Source: Cytobacillus eiseniae (GTDB lineage: Bacteria > Bacillota > Bacilli > Bacillales > Cytobacillaceae). Taken from it: a stretch of DNA of 64,000 nucleotides. This document shows positions 1 through 8,919 of this stretch, in pieces. The first letter of the stretch is position 1; the number at the start of each line of letters is the position of its first letter. The stretch covers positions 45,833-109,832 of the forward strand of contig NZ_JAGIKZ010000012.1 in the NCBI RefSeq assembly GCF_017874625.1, in the 5' to 3' direction. Under the pieces are notes generated by a model. That model was not told where the DNA came from. It did not search any database and saw only the letters and a program-made list of their open reading frames with translations. Both the position numbers and the translations under genes were made by a program.

Positions 1-1465
1 ACCCGCCGAACTCCGTTAAAGCACTGATGCGTTTTCCCCCATGCTTTCGCCTAAACCTTAGCTTTGTAAAATACGTATGTCTGCTATAGTAATCGCCAAC
101 ATATTGATCAGACCACCCACTCGCATGATCTATTAATCTCGTATGATCAAAATTTCTTACCATTTTTTCCACCTTCACTGCATCAAATTGCCCCCACGCT
201 TCATTGAAAGGTACCCAAGTAACGATGGATGTAACTGATTGTAAATGTACAAGCATTTCTTCAAGTTCAGTAAGAAATTGATTTCTCCCGGTTTCGTTTT
301 TCCTGCCAAATAATTTGTATCGATGATCCTTTAGGTGCACACCTAGATTCGCCAATAACCCGTGAAAAATAATATCCTTCCGTTCGCTGCCATTAATCAT
401 ATCCTGCCAGACTAGCATACCTAGCCGATCACAATGATAGTACCATCTTAATGGCTCAATCTTAATATGTTTACGAAGCATATTAAATCCCATTTCCTTC
501 ATTTTCTCAATATCATATATCATCGCTTCATCAGATGGCGGCGTTAATAATCCATCAGGATAATATCCTTGATCTAAAACACCTGATTGAAAATAAGGTT
601 GATGATTAAGATAGAAACGAAAGATTCCATGCTCATCCTTTTTCCTTTCGATATGACGCATGCCAATATAGCTTTCGATTATATCCTCATGGTAAATTAG
701 CTTGATTTGATAAAGATTAGGCGTCTCTGGTGTCCATGGATAGAGATGCTGAACGGAAATAATGATCTCATCCCCTTCAGACTCAGTGGTTCCTTCTAGT
801 TCATTTCCAAAATACACTTCAGCCTTAACGAGTCCAGTGCCTGCTTTTTGCAGTTCGATTTTCACTTTTTTCTCATCAAATAATGAAGTCAGCTTTAATG
901 CTTGGATATAATTACTTGGCACACTCTCTATCCATACAGTTTGCCAGATTCCCGATTGCGGCGTATACCAGATGCCTCCTCTGTCTATTCGCTGTTTTCC
1001 TGTTTGATGATAGCTTGTATCTGTAACATCCTTTACTCGCAGTTTTACAGCAAACTGTGATCCAATCACATAATCGGTAATATCGAAATGAAAAGGAGTA
1101 AATCCACCGATATGCTTCCCTACATATTGGTCATTAATCCACAATTCACAGATTTGATCAACCGCTCCAAAATGAAGCAATATATGATCCTTCATAAAAT
1201 CATTAGGTAAAACTACCTCTTTGTAATAAAACAAATAATCGTTTGGAGTAACTACACGCTGAACACCAGAAAGAACACTTTCTGGTGAAAAGGGAACAAG
1301 AATTTCCCCATCATAGCTATCAACTACCTCAGATTCACTAATAGCATAATCCCAATAACCATTAAGGTTCAAGTAACTGTCTCTTTTCATTTGTGGTCTT
1401 GGATATTCTTGTAACACATGATCTTGTTTCAAGTCTTCTCCCCACACTGTATAGAGCTGATTCAT
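1..1465 (-). CDS. Glycoside hydrolase family 2 (beta-galactosidase/beta-glucuronidase type), 3' end beyond window
   Basis: Exo-acting retaining glycosidase, probably cytoplasmic because no signal peptide is visible. I translated the open frame from ATG at 1465 to the window edge (about 488 codons). It begins MNQLYTVWGEDLKQDH and runs through the GH2 jelly-roll and Ig-like domains into the TIM barrel. The acid/base motif WVPFNEAWG puts Glu near residue 422, and the nucleophile motif LTEFGG puts Glu near 485, at the cut. The C-terminus is missing only because the window ends. It follows DUF2804 and MFS genes on the same strand, and galK is nearby, so a galactoside substrate is reasonable but not proven; a beta-glucuronidase or other GH2 specificity remains possible. 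Confidence 0.9.
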   Translation of the reverse strand, partial: MNQLYTVWGEDLKQDHVLQEYPRPQMKRDSYLNLNGYWDYAISESEVVDSYDGEILVPFSPESVLSGVQRVVTPNDYLFYYKEVVLPNDFMKDHILLHFGAVDQICELWINDQYVGKHIGGFTPFHFDITDYVIGSQFAVKLRVKDVTDTSYHQTGKQRIDRGGIWYTPQSGIWQTVWIESVPSNYIQALKLTSLFDEKKVKIELQKAGTGLVKAEVYFGNELEGTTESEGDEIIISVQHLYPWTPETPNLYQIKLIYHEDIIESYIGMRHIERKKDEHGIFRFYLNHQPYFQSGVLDQGYYPDGLLTPPSDEAMIYDIEKMKEMGFNMLRKHIKIEPLRWYYHCDRLGMLVWQDMINGSERKDIIFHGLLANLGVHLKDHRYKLFGRKNETGRNQFLTELEEMLVHLQSVTSIVTWVPFNEAWGQFDAVKVEKMVRNFDHTRLIDHASGWSDQYVGDYYSRHTYFTKLRFRRKHGGKRISALTEFGG

Positions 1466-1473
1466 GCTTTCAC

Positions 1474-2496
1474 CTACCATTTAAATCGCACCTTTTCAGC
1501 AAATCCAAATAGCTGATTCACCCCAATTTTTTTCTCTTGATCAATCACAACATAGCCGCTAAATAAACCAAAGACCTGGTGAGCATCCTGTCTAATTACA
1601 CCTACATTTAAATCCGTACGATTATCGTAAATAGGTTCAAACTTCAAATCGATTGCTTGATCACTTGAGGTAAAATGCCAAGTATTTAAATAGCTTGAAG
1701 CAGGAATGCCAAAATCAACATCATTCAGTTTATATGCTTTCCCTTGATAAAAAACCATATTTTCAGTCGCCTTGCTCGTATCTCCAAAACCATATCCCAG
1801 ATTAAAGCCAAATAACGAACCATCTGCTAGTTTCGTTGAAGCCGAGCTCCAATACCAAGTATTATCATAGGTCCAAACGCCTCTTCCCCAATCCAATACG
1901 CCCATCATGTGATCCAAGTTATACTGTGTCTCGCCTATTTTCAACCTGCCTGCCGCTTCAAGATTATTCACCTTTTGATTGTAGTAGAAAGCTTTTTCAT
2001 TTTCTTTAAATGGCGTTGCGATCACCATTGAATCCTGATTCTGGTAAAACAAGTTCACATCTAGCTCAAACGCACGACTCCCATCAAAATTTGGTATTTT
2101 ACAATAAAGCCTTTTATGCGTGTCAAATGATTGAATATGGATAGATACCTTTTGATTTTGATAGATTATATCTCCCTTTTCACTATGAGTAGGCAAATTC
2201 ATTTTTCCCTTTGTAAGAGGAATAATCTTTGAAAAATCAAGCTTTTTCTGTTGAACAAAATCAAAAAACTGAGCACCAGCCAATCCCATATACGAGTTAT
2301 CAGCAACCGTTAATGATACGGCAAAATCCTTATTCCCTATTAAATAATAATCCCACTCTTTTATTCTCCACTTAGACGCCTTGACCATCTCTCGGTTATA
2401 GCGAAGGACTAGATCCTTTGCATATCCCGCTTGATTCACTCGCCCTTTTTGATCAAGCAAGTCCCCTTCTTTTGTTATTTCAAATTGTTTCATCAT
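1474..2496 (-). CDS. DUF2804 domain protein
   Basis: 340 residues with no signal peptide or membrane segment. The Trp/Tyr-rich beta pattern (MMGVLDWGRGVW near residue 199, then WYWSSAS and GFNLGYGFGD) matches the DUF2804 family, whose function is unknown to me. Similar lipocalin-like carotenoid or diisopropyl-type folds have been proposed for relatives, but nothing here proves an activity. The start overlaps the end of the upstream MFS gene by 17 bases, and the GH2 gene begins 9 bases after its stop. It is therefore almost surely translated in one operon and linked to the sugar that operon handles. Confidence 0.85.
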   Translation of the reverse strand: MMKQFEITKEGDLLDQKGRVNQAGYAKDLVLRYNREMVKASKWRIKEWDYYLIGNKDFAVSLTVADNSYMGLAGAQFFDFVQQKKLDFSKIIPLTKGKMNLPTHSEKGDIIYQNQKVSIHIQSFDTHKRLYCKIPNFDGSRAFELDVNLFYQNQDSMVIATPFKENEKAFYYNQKVNNLEAAGRLKIGETQYNLDHMMGVLDWGRGVWTYDNTWYWSSASTKLADGSLFGFNLGYGFGDTSKATENMVFYQGKAYKLNDVDFGIPASSYLNTWHFTSSDQAIDLKFEPIYDNRTDLNVGVIRQDAHQVFGLFSGYVVIDQEKKIGVNQLFGFAEKVRFKW

Positions 2497-3844
2497 CTTT
2501 ATTCATCCTTTTCAAAATCAAAAATATCGGGATTAATGCTAGCAATCCTATAATTGCCCCTCCCAAATAGATTTCAGGCGTGGGAACCAATTGGCTTATT
2601 CCAAACTCATCCGTATAAGTAAATTGACTATTTTTAATGATTGTTGATCCTATAAATGGACCAATCACCATTGGAATCATAATAAAAAAGATCATCCGTA
2701 TCCCAGAAAACACGCCAATATGGGCAACAGGTAATAAGTCTCTAGCCATTGAATTTAAAATAACCATCGAAACTAAATAAGAACCCATCATGACTACTGC
2801 AAAAATAATTGTAAATATGTAAGTGAGTGTCATATGATCTGCACTCGTTCTTCCAAGGATGAATAAAGTGAACATCCCCAAAATATATAAAAGGACAGAT
2901 AGCAATAGAAACTTCTTCTTTCCATATCGATCTACAAACTGTCCGCCAATAATACTGATAACGGAAGAGAGTATTAAGACGATACCTAATAAAATCGCAT
3001 AGTCCGCAATCCCGATAAAGAACTCAAAGTAAATAATGAAATAGGGCAAAAATACTTGTTGGGCAATTCCTAAAAGACAAACTGTACCAAAAATAATGTA
3101 TAACATCATATTGTTTTTAATAGTAGATAAGCGAAAGCCATATATTAAATCTTGGATGTAATGAGAGTCCTTCCTTTCAATCGGACGATCTTTAATTAGA
3201 AAAATACTAATAATACCTGCTGCAGTTACGGTAAGCCCAATAATCCAGAAAAATAACTTCCAGTTACCTTGCTGAGTAAATGAGTCTAATACACCGAATA
3301 CAACTAGCATCCCCAATAATGGCATCGTGGCAAGCAGCCCCTCTGCTCTTCCACGATTTGCAGGTGTTGTTACGTCTGTAATCCATGCTTGGAAGGCTGC
3401 ATCATTAGCAGTTGAACCAATATACGTCATTAAACAATCTAATAGAATAATAATGATCACTGTCGTTACGATTACATTGCTGCCTGGAAAAATAACAGCA
3501 ACTGTCTCTTTTGAGATATAGCCAAAAGCAATAATGGAGATGCCCCAGATAATATAGCCAACGGACATAAAAACTTTTCTTTTCCCTACTTTATCCGATA
3601 ACGCCCCCATTGTTAGTGTTGTAAGAGTTGCTACAACCGCACTAGCTGCAACCATAATCGCAATGGCATCAGGATTGTAAGTGACTGTTTTATAAATATA
3701 TAGATTTAAATACATGTTTTCTACAGTCCAAGCGATCTGTCCGATTAAACCAAAAACAATAAATATTAGCCAATTCCGAGGAGATATTTTATTCATATAG
3801 GTATAATCCTTTTCGTTCACTGTTTTCACATTATTTAAGGCCAT
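2480..3844 (-). CDS. MFS transporter (SLC45/GPH-like sugar transporter)
   Basis: Polytopic membrane protein of about 454 residues with 12 predicted hydrophobic segments. The MFS loop signature GALSDKVGKRK lies in the 2-3 loop and its repeat GGQFVDRYGKKK follows in the second half. It is the first gene of the GH2/DUF2804 operon and lies divergent to a ROK repressor, so it most likely imports the glycoside that GH2 cleaves. I use the ATG at 3844 because GGAGGGG stands 6 to 7 bases upstream; a GTG at 3862 would read through that ribosome site. The substrate is inferred only from neighbours. Confidence 0.85.
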   Translation of the reverse strand: MALNNVKTVNEKDYTYMNKISPRNWLIFIVFGLIGQIAWTVENMYLNLYIYKTVTYNPDAIAIMVAASAVVATLTTLTMGALSDKVGKRKVFMSVGYIIWGISIIAFGYISKETVAVIFPGSNVIVTTVIIIILLDCLMTYIGSTANDAAFQAWITDVTTPANRGRAEGLLATMPLLGMLVVFGVLDSFTQQGNWKLFFWIIGLTVTAAGIISIFLIKDRPIERKDSHYIQDLIYGFRLSTIKNNMMLYIIFGTVCLLGIAQQVFLPYFIIYFEFFIGIADYAILLGIVLILSSVISIIGGQFVDRYGKKKFLLLSVLLYILGMFTLFILGRTSADHMTLTYIFTIIFAVVMMGSYLVSMVILNSMARDLLPVAHIGVFSGIRMIFFIMIPMVIGPFIGSTIIKNSQFTYTDEFGISQLVPTPEIYLGGAIIGLLALIPIFLILKRMNKDDETI

Positions 3845-4011
3845 ATTATTCCCCTCCACCACCTTTGACGTTTATGTTTATGTCTGCTACTAACCTACTT
3901 GTGAGAACTATCCTATCGTTGTCTGTCCAACTTGTAAGTTTTGAATGATTATTTTAATTTTTCTAACAATTTAAAAGTATTATAACATAGTTTTTACAGG
4001 AGTTTAATATA

Positions 4012-4033
4012 TTAATTAAATTAATTTATAAAG
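4012..4033. promoter_or_regulatory. Candidate ROK repressor operator in the MFS/ROK divergent region
   Basis: AT-rich 22-bp site in the 243-bp divergent intergenic region. Its reverse-oriented twin lies before galK (6797-6818) and matches at 20 of 22 positions; both carry TTAATTAAA followed by TAATTTAT. NagC/XylR-type ROK proteins bind AT-rich sites of about this size. Base composition is low, so chance similarity cannot be dismissed. Confidence 0.45.
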
Positions 4034-4087
4034 TATATGCTATAATTAATTACATATATTACTCATTGAATGATCGGAGGATTTTCT

Positions 4088-5263
4088 ATGCAACGTGGAA
4101 CATTTCAATTGATGAAATCCGTTAACAAGTCCATTGTATTAAATAAAATACGGACATCTGAACCTATCTCACGCGCACAGATTGCTAAGGAAACAAGTCT
4201 CACCCCTCCCACTGTCGGTAGTATTGTCAAGGAACTTATCGAACAAGGACTGGTTAGGGAAAGTGAGCTTGGTCATTCAAGCGGCGGACGTAAACCTACC
4301 TTGCTACATATAAATACAAATTCTTTATATGTTATCGGGGTTGATGTCGGTCCAGAAAAAGTGGACTGTATACTGACAGACTTAACTGGTGAAGTTTTCG
4401 AGAGAACTTCATATTTGCTGACAAGACCATTAACAAATGAACAGTTCCTTGCCATTTTAAAAGACAATATCTATAACTTAATAAAAGAATCTCAACTTGA
4501 TGAGGAGCAAATGATTGGCATTGGTGTTGCTATGCACGGAGTTGTTGATGTTGAGTCTGGAACATCATTAGTTGCACCAATTTTAAATTTAAGGAATGTT
4601 CCAATTAGAGAACAGTTGGAAAAGGAATTTAACTTAATGGTAAAGGTTGAAAATGATGCACGAGCTATGGCACTTGGCGAATCATGGTTTGGGGGGCTTG
4701 GTGATTTCGAAAGCACGGTTGCTGTTAATATCGGGCGGGGTGTAGGCGCTGGTATTGTGTTGAATGGAAAGCTGTACCATGGAGCACAAGGTATGGCAGG
4801 AGAATTTGGCCATATGACCATCGATATCAACGGAAAAACATGTGAATGTGGAAACCGCGGTTGCCTGCAAACCTTAGTAAGTGGAGAAGCCATTGCCGAA
4901 CGTGGAAGAGAACAACTGAAAGACCATGTAGGGAAATTAACAGGCAAGGATATTTTTGAATTAGCCGAAAACGGGAACCCATTCTGCATAGACTTACTTA
5001 GGGATACAGGAAGGATTATTGGAATCGGATTAACGAATTTAATTCATCTTGTCAATCCAAGTATTATTGTATTAGGTGGAGGAGTTATGCTTAGCGAGAA
5101 ATTCATCATGCCCGCTCTCCTTGAAGCGATTGATGAGAGAGTATTAACAAATGAAGCACAGCATACGAATGTCATAGTTACAAAATTAGGAAATGATGCT
5201 ACTATATTAGGTGCTGTATCATTAATATTAATTGAATTATTTGAACCAATATTAATAGGCTGA
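4088..5263 (+). CDS. ROK family transcriptional repressor (NagC/XylR type)
   Basis: About 391 residues. The N-terminal winged helix-turn-helix (SRAQIAKETSLTPPTVGSIV, roughly residues 28-48) is followed by an actin-like ROK sugar-binding domain. VIGVDVGPEKVDCILTD holds the phosphate loop, and CECGNRGCLQTLVSG is the ROK zinc motif near residue 255. Family members repress sugar operons and release DNA when the sugar binds. The ATG at 4088 is chosen because GGAGG sits 7 bases upstream; an earlier ATG at 4070 includes that site. Divergence from the MFS-DUF2804-GH2 operon and a shared site before galK suggest control of both. Confidence 0.9.
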   Translation: MQRGTFQLMKSVNKSIVLNKIRTSEPISRAQIAKETSLTPPTVGSIVKELIEQGLVRESELGHSSGGRKPTLLHINTNSLYVIGVDVGPEKVDCILTDLTGEVFERTSYLLTRPLTNEQFLAILKDNIYNLIKESQLDEEQMIGIGVAMHGVVDVESGTSLVAPILNLRNVPIREQLEKEFNLMVKVENDARAMALGESWFGGLGDFESTVAVNIGRGVGAGIVLNGKLYHGAQGMAGEFGHMTIDINGKTCECGNRGCLQTLVSGEAIAERGREQLKDHVGKLTGKDIFELAENGNPFCIDLLRDTGRIIGIGLTNLIHLVNPSIIVLGGGVMLSEKFIMPALLEAIDERVLTNEAQHTNVIVTKLGNDATILGAVSLILIELFEPILIG

Positions 5264-5297
5264 ACCTTATTCAAAAAGTGTTCAGCCTATTTTTTTA
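5255..5297 (+). terminator. Intrinsic terminator of the ROK gene
   Basis: Perfect 11-bp stem ATAGGCTGAAC / GTTCAGCCTAT (5255-5265 with 5280-5290), 14-base loop, then T6. The ROK stop codon lies inside the left arm. Confidence 0.85.
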
Positions 5298-5303
5298 TAC
5301 TAT

Positions 5304-5545
5304 TTAAGAAAAGGAAACTACTATTAGCTGCCGACATTTCCTTTTCATCAAAACATCCTCAATAATATTCGTTTCAATAACAAATGCGTTATTCCCTCCA
5401 ATAGGTTTGAAATCGGTTATTTGCACAGTCTCTTTAGGAAAAGAATCTAATCTAAATATATTCATCACTTGATTCTAAATTTTGTCTGCCACGTCTATTA
5501 ACTCCACATTCATAGCTTTTTCACTGAGCCCTGCACTTGCATCAT
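5304..5545 (-). pseudogene. Degenerate coding relic downstream of galK (unidentified)
   Basis: One minus-strand frame of about 80 codons runs from the galK stop to a TAA at 5304-5306 with a single internal TAG near 5475. Readable pieces are SDDYDASAGLSEKAMNVELI and, after the stop, ETVQITDFKPIGGNNAFVIE. Codon use looks protein-like, but I recognise no family. There is no ribosome site or start codon, so it is probably the remains of a gene that once followed galK. Confidence 0.3.
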
Positions 5546-5547
5546 AA

Positions 5548-6729
5548 TCATCTGACCTTTGTCAATTCCTTCGCACCATCACCGATTGTGGCTGTATAGA
5601 AAGTTGGATCGTAGCCAACTTTTTTGCGATAGCTAGCTTGAATATGTTTCTTAAAGTCATTCACTTTGTCCTTTTTTACAATGGCAATTGCGCAACCGCC
5701 AAACCCGGCTCCGGTCATGCGTGCACCAATGACTCCTTCATGCGCCCAAGCAGCATGTACTACTGTATCCAGTTCAAGCCCTGTTACTTCATAATTATCT
5801 CTTAAGGAAAGATGTGATTCATTCATTAACTTTCCAAAAGCGAGAAGATCACCCTGATTTAGCTTCTCCAGTGCATTTAATGCACGTGCATTCTCGTAAA
5901 CAGCATGCTTGGCTCTCTTTCTATTGATTTCACCTTGAATAAGATGCTTACGCTCCTCAAATTCTTCTGGCATTAAGTCACCTAAACTACTGATTGGGAG
6001 TTCCTTTTGTAAATCATTGAGCGCCTTCTCACATTGTGTACGACGCTCATTGTATTTAGATGCTGCTAATTTTCGTTCCTTATTCGTATGAATAATCATA
6101 ACACAGTAGTCTTTCAAAACAATTGGGACATATTCGTATTCTAATGTTTGGCAGTTTAATAGAAGAGCGTGATCCTTTTTCCCCATCCCAATCACAAACG
6201 GATCCATAATCCCACTGTTCACACCGATATACTGATTCTCTACCTTTTGACAAAGCTGAATTAATGGAATTCGCTTGATTGGCAGATCAAATAATGAAAG
6301 TAAAGCAACGCCTGTCACTAATTCAATCGAAGCAGAAGAAGAAAGTCCCGCACCGTTAGGAATATTTCCATAATACAGGATATCCACACCCTTATTGATC
6401 CCTTCGGATGTTTCATTGATATAATGAACAATTCCCTTCGGATAATTCCCCCAATGATCAGATTCCTTCCATTCTAAACTAGATAAATCACACTCAATTA
6501 TGCCTATTTCTGGAAAGTTCATAGAATAGAACCGTAATTTCTGATCGTCCCGTTTTCTTGCTAAAGCGTAAGTTCCATAAGAAATTGAGGCAGGAAATAC
6601 ATGTCCCCCATTGTAATCCGTATGTTCTCCTATTAGATTAATTCTTCCTGGGGCAAAAAAGATCCTTGGTATTTCTGTTATATGAAAAATCGTTTGAAAT
6701 TGATAAATTAAATCGGCTGTTCTATTCAT
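5548..6729 (-). CDS. galK: Galactokinase
   Basis: Phosphorylates alpha-D-galactose with ATP to galactose-1-phosphate, the first Leloir pathway step. The 393 residues match family length. All three GHMP kinase motifs are present: PGRINLIGEHTDYNGG (about 27-42, galactose binding), the Gly/Ser-rich ATP loop GAGLSSSAS (about 127-135) and GARMTGAGFGGCA near 340. GGAGG precedes the ATG by 5 bases. No galT or galE is seen in the window, so those steps must be encoded elsewhere. The operator-like site upstream resembles the one in the ROK/MFS region. Confidence 0.96.
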   Translation of the reverse strand: MNRTADLIYQFQTIFHITEIPRIFFAPGRINLIGEHTDYNGGHVFPASISYGTYALARKRDDQKLRFYSMNFPEIGIIECDLSSLEWKESDHWGNYPKGIVHYINETSEGINKGVDILYYGNIPNGAGLSSSASIELVTGVALLSLFDLPIKRIPLIQLCQKVENQYIGVNSGIMDPFVIGMGKKDHALLLNCQTLEYEYVPIVLKDYCVMIIHTNKERKLAASKYNERRTQCEKALNDLQKELPISSLGDLMPEEFEERKHLIQGEINRKRAKHAVYENARALNALEKLNQGDLLAFGKLMNESHLSLRDNYEVTGLELDTVVHAAWAHEGVIGARMTGAGFGGCAIAIVKKDKVNDFKKHIQASYRKKVGYDPTFYTATIGDGAKELTKVR

Positions 6730-6796
6730 AGAGCCTCCAAATAGTAAATGTCATTTTCATTTTTAGAAGAAAGTATTTTAGAGATTATTTACTCGT

Positions 6797-6818
6797 CTTA
6801 ATAAATTATTTTAATTAA
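6797..6818. promoter_or_regulatory. Candidate ROK operator upstream of galK
   Basis: The reverse complement of these 22 bases differs from 4012-4033 at only two positions. It lies 68 to 89 bases before the galK ATG, where a repressor could cover the promoter. It is the only visible link placing galK under the ROK protein. Confidence 0.4.
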
Positions 6819-6903
6819 GTTGTTGTAAGTTTACTATATTTCTTTCTTGGAGGCAATTTGATATGAAAGAATATAAAGTATAGGTGGATTCTTTTCGTGA
6901 ACT

Positions 6904-6946
6904 AAAAAAGGAGTTCCTACAAGTTTGCTAAACTTATGGGAAGCCC
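6904..6946 (-). terminator. Terminator after glpD
   Basis: On the minus strand an imperfect stem starting GGGCTTCCCATAAGTTT pairs with AAACTTGTAGGAACTCC and is followed by T6. It lies about 140 bases past the glpD stop. It belongs to a hairpin type (GGCTTC arm, AAGTT inner stem) that recurs at several minus-strand gene ends in this window. Confidence 0.7.
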
Positions 6947-7086
6947 TAAAAAATCTGCATTTGGAACCGTTCATATTCAAGGTCTTTCATCTTACGCTTC
7001 TATCAACCGAAGTCTGCCATTTAGCCACACCTTCATACTTTTAGAACAACTTCACAACTGCTCTGCAAATATAGACACCTGTTCTA

Positions 7087-8730
7087 TTACACTAATTGTT
7101 CTATTTCCATAATCATTCTCTCTAACTCTTTATTATTACTTTCTACAGTTTCTTCATTCCATTTAAATATTTTTCGAAATTCCTCCTCAATGGATTTCCT
7201 CCATTTTTTTACCCACTGAATATCAAAGAGTATCGCACCCGTTCTACGTACAAGGAAATCACTTACGTTCATTACCATTTCGTATTTAACCGAATACTGT
7301 ATAAGTAAGCGAATAAATCTTGGTAACTCTTCAGTTTCTTCAATTTCTCTTGCAAGTTGTAAGAGAATATCCGAATTTGTTCCATAAATTGAAGATAAAT
7401 AATGTGCCTCTTCCTGCGAAAACCCTACATGTGTAAATTCATTTTTCTTTTCCTTTACATAGACGTTGTAATCAGTCGGCGTTTCAAAATCTCCTCCCGA
7501 TATACGTAAATGCTTTGTTAGGCATACACCAAAATTAAAACCTTGTTTATTCATATCCGCTGCCACAACATCTATAATTTGTTCAGCCATCTTTCTGTAA
7601 CCTGTGAGCTTTCCTCCAGCAATCGTAATTAATCCTGTTGGTGATATCCAAATTTCATCCTTTCTTGATATCTCTGATGGCCCCTTTCCTTCTTCACGAA
7701 TTAACGGACGAATCCCCGCCCAGGAAGACTCTATATCATTTATTTGAACTTGAACATCTGGGAACATATATTTGATCGCCTCAATAATGTATTGCTTATC
7801 CTCTAATGTTGCCACTGGATTTTTTAAATCGCCATGATATTCTGTATCTGTAGTACCCACATACGTTTTGCCATCCCTCGGAATCGCAAAAACCATTCTT
7901 CCATCAGATGTATCAAAATAAATAGCCTGTTCTAACGGGAAGTTGGATTGATCAATTACAATGTGTACACCCTTTGTATGAAATAAATGCTTCCCTTTAA
8001 TGATTCGATCTTTTTTTACTAAAGATTCAATCCATGGACCTGTTGCATTGATAATTTTTGTACCGAGTAAATGTACTTTCCTCCCTGAAAATTGATCTTC
8101 CCCTATGACTCCGATAATTCGATCTGCTTCATAAATAAACGAATCAGCTTTAACATAATTTAGCAGGATAGCCCCTTTTTCAACAGCCTTTTTTGCAACC
8201 TCAATCGTTAAACGTGCATCATCCGTACGATACTCCACATAATAGCCTCCACCAATTAGACCATCCTGTTTTAATAATGGCTCCTTAGCAAGTGTTTCCT
8301 CCCTTGTTAGCATCCTCCTACGCTCTTCTTTTTTTACACCAGCTAAAAAATCATAAATACGAAGACCAGCAGAAGTAGAGTATTTTCCAAATGTACCTTT
8401 TCTATAAATTGGGAGCAACATCCACTCTGGATGTGTGACATGAGGAGCATTATTATAGACAATTTCACGCTCCTTCCCTACCTCAGAAACCATTTTCACT
8501 TCAAACTGCTTTAAGTAACGAAGACCACCATGTACTAATTTCGTTGATCGACTAGAAGTGCCTCCTGCAAAATCCTGCATTTCAATAAGTGCAACAGACA
8601 TCCCTCTTGTTACCGCATCTAAAGCTGTACCGATGCCTGTAATACCTCCACCAACAATAACAACATCGAATTGTTCTTGGTCCACTTCCTTCATCCATTG
8701 TTCTCTTTGGGTAAATGAAAATTCACTCAT
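7087..8730 (-). CDS. glpD: Aerobic glycerol-3-phosphate dehydrogenase
   Basis: FAD enzyme at the membrane that oxidises sn-glycerol-3-phosphate to dihydroxyacetone phosphate and passes electrons to menaquinone. FAD-binding motif VVIVGGGITGIGTALDA lies near residues 21-37, followed by GGTSSRSTKLVHGGLRYLK, typical of GlpD, and the DAO C-terminal domain. From ATG 8730 (AGGAAGAG upstream) it has 547 residues, close to the Bacillus size. A longer frame up to 8820 is open but would read through the leader terminator, so I reject it. The leader hairpins and the divergent glpP gene point to GlpP antitermination. Confidence 0.96.
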   Translation of the reverse strand: MSEFSFTQREQWMKEVDQEQFDVVIVGGGITGIGTALDAVTRGMSVALIEMQDFAGGTSSRSTKLVHGGLRYLKQFEVKMVSEVGKEREIVYNNAPHVTHPEWMLLPIYRKGTFGKYSTSAGLRIYDFLAGVKKEERRRMLTREETLAKEPLLKQDGLIGGGYYVEYRTDDARLTIEVAKKAVEKGAILLNYVKADSFIYEADRIIGVIGEDQFSGRKVHLLGTKIINATGPWIESLVKKDRIIKGKHLFHTKGVHIVIDQSNFPLEQAIYFDTSDGRMVFAIPRDGKTYVGTTDTEYHGDLKNPVATLEDKQYIIEAIKYMFPDVQVQINDIESSWAGIRPLIREEGKGPSEISRKDEIWISPTGLITIAGGKLTGYRKMAEQIIDVVAADMNKQGFNFGVCLTKHLRISGGDFETPTDYNVYVKEKKNEFTHVGFSQEEAHYLSSIYGTNSDILLQLAREIEETEELPRFIRLLIQYSVKYEMVMNVSDFLVRRTGAILFDIQWVKKWRKSIEEEFRKIFKWNEETVESNNKELERMIMEIEQLV

Positions 8731-8760
8731 TACGCTCTTCCTTTCTAATGTGGCTACACG

Positions 8761-8812
8761 AAAAAAACCATACTTTAACACACCACTTAAAATTGCAGTG
8801 TGAAAAGTATGG
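8761..8812 (-). terminator. Leader terminator of glpD (GlpP-controlled attenuator)
   Basis: In the RNA, ACCATACTTTTCACAC pairs with GTGTGTTAAAGTATGGT around a 14-base loop and is followed by U6, ending about 31 bases before the glpD start. The B. subtilis glpD leader is known to contain such a terminator, which GlpP with glycerol-3-phosphate overrides. Confidence 0.85.
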
Positions 8813-8833
8813 TCTCTCATCCATTCTCTGACC
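8810..8833 (-). promoter_or_regulatory. Candidate GlpP antiterminator hairpin in the glpD leader
   Basis: GGUC (5') and GACC (3') close a 15-base purine-rich loop containing AGAGAAUGGAUGAGA. The 3' arm overlaps the first bases of the terminator stem, so the two structures exclude each other. A matching element precedes the importer operon at 14239-14262, with changed but still paired closing bases. Confidence 0.55.
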
Positions 8834-8865
8834 GGAAAATTTTATATTTTTTTTATTCTGAAAAA

Positions 8866-8874
8866 TGATATAAT
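8866..8874 (+). promoter_or_regulatory. Extended -10 promoter of glpP
   Basis: TGATATAAT is an extended -10 box (TGn plus TATAAT) 46 bases before the glpP ATG. No clear -35 box is seen, which is normal for extended -10 promoters. Confidence 0.5.
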
Positions 8875-8919
8875 TGCCTTATTTATATTTACTTTTCTAC
8901 ATTAAAGGAGACTTTTAAT

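Noticed and set aside
4492..4989. 165-codon minus-strand frame inside the ROK gene
   Set aside because: Shadow frame of a well-supported gene; composition and lack of a ribosome site argue against it.
8731..8820. N-terminal extension of glpD to give 577 residues
   Set aside because: The extra codons overlap the leader terminator hairpin, and a proper ribosome site precedes the internal ATG at 8730, giving the normal family length.
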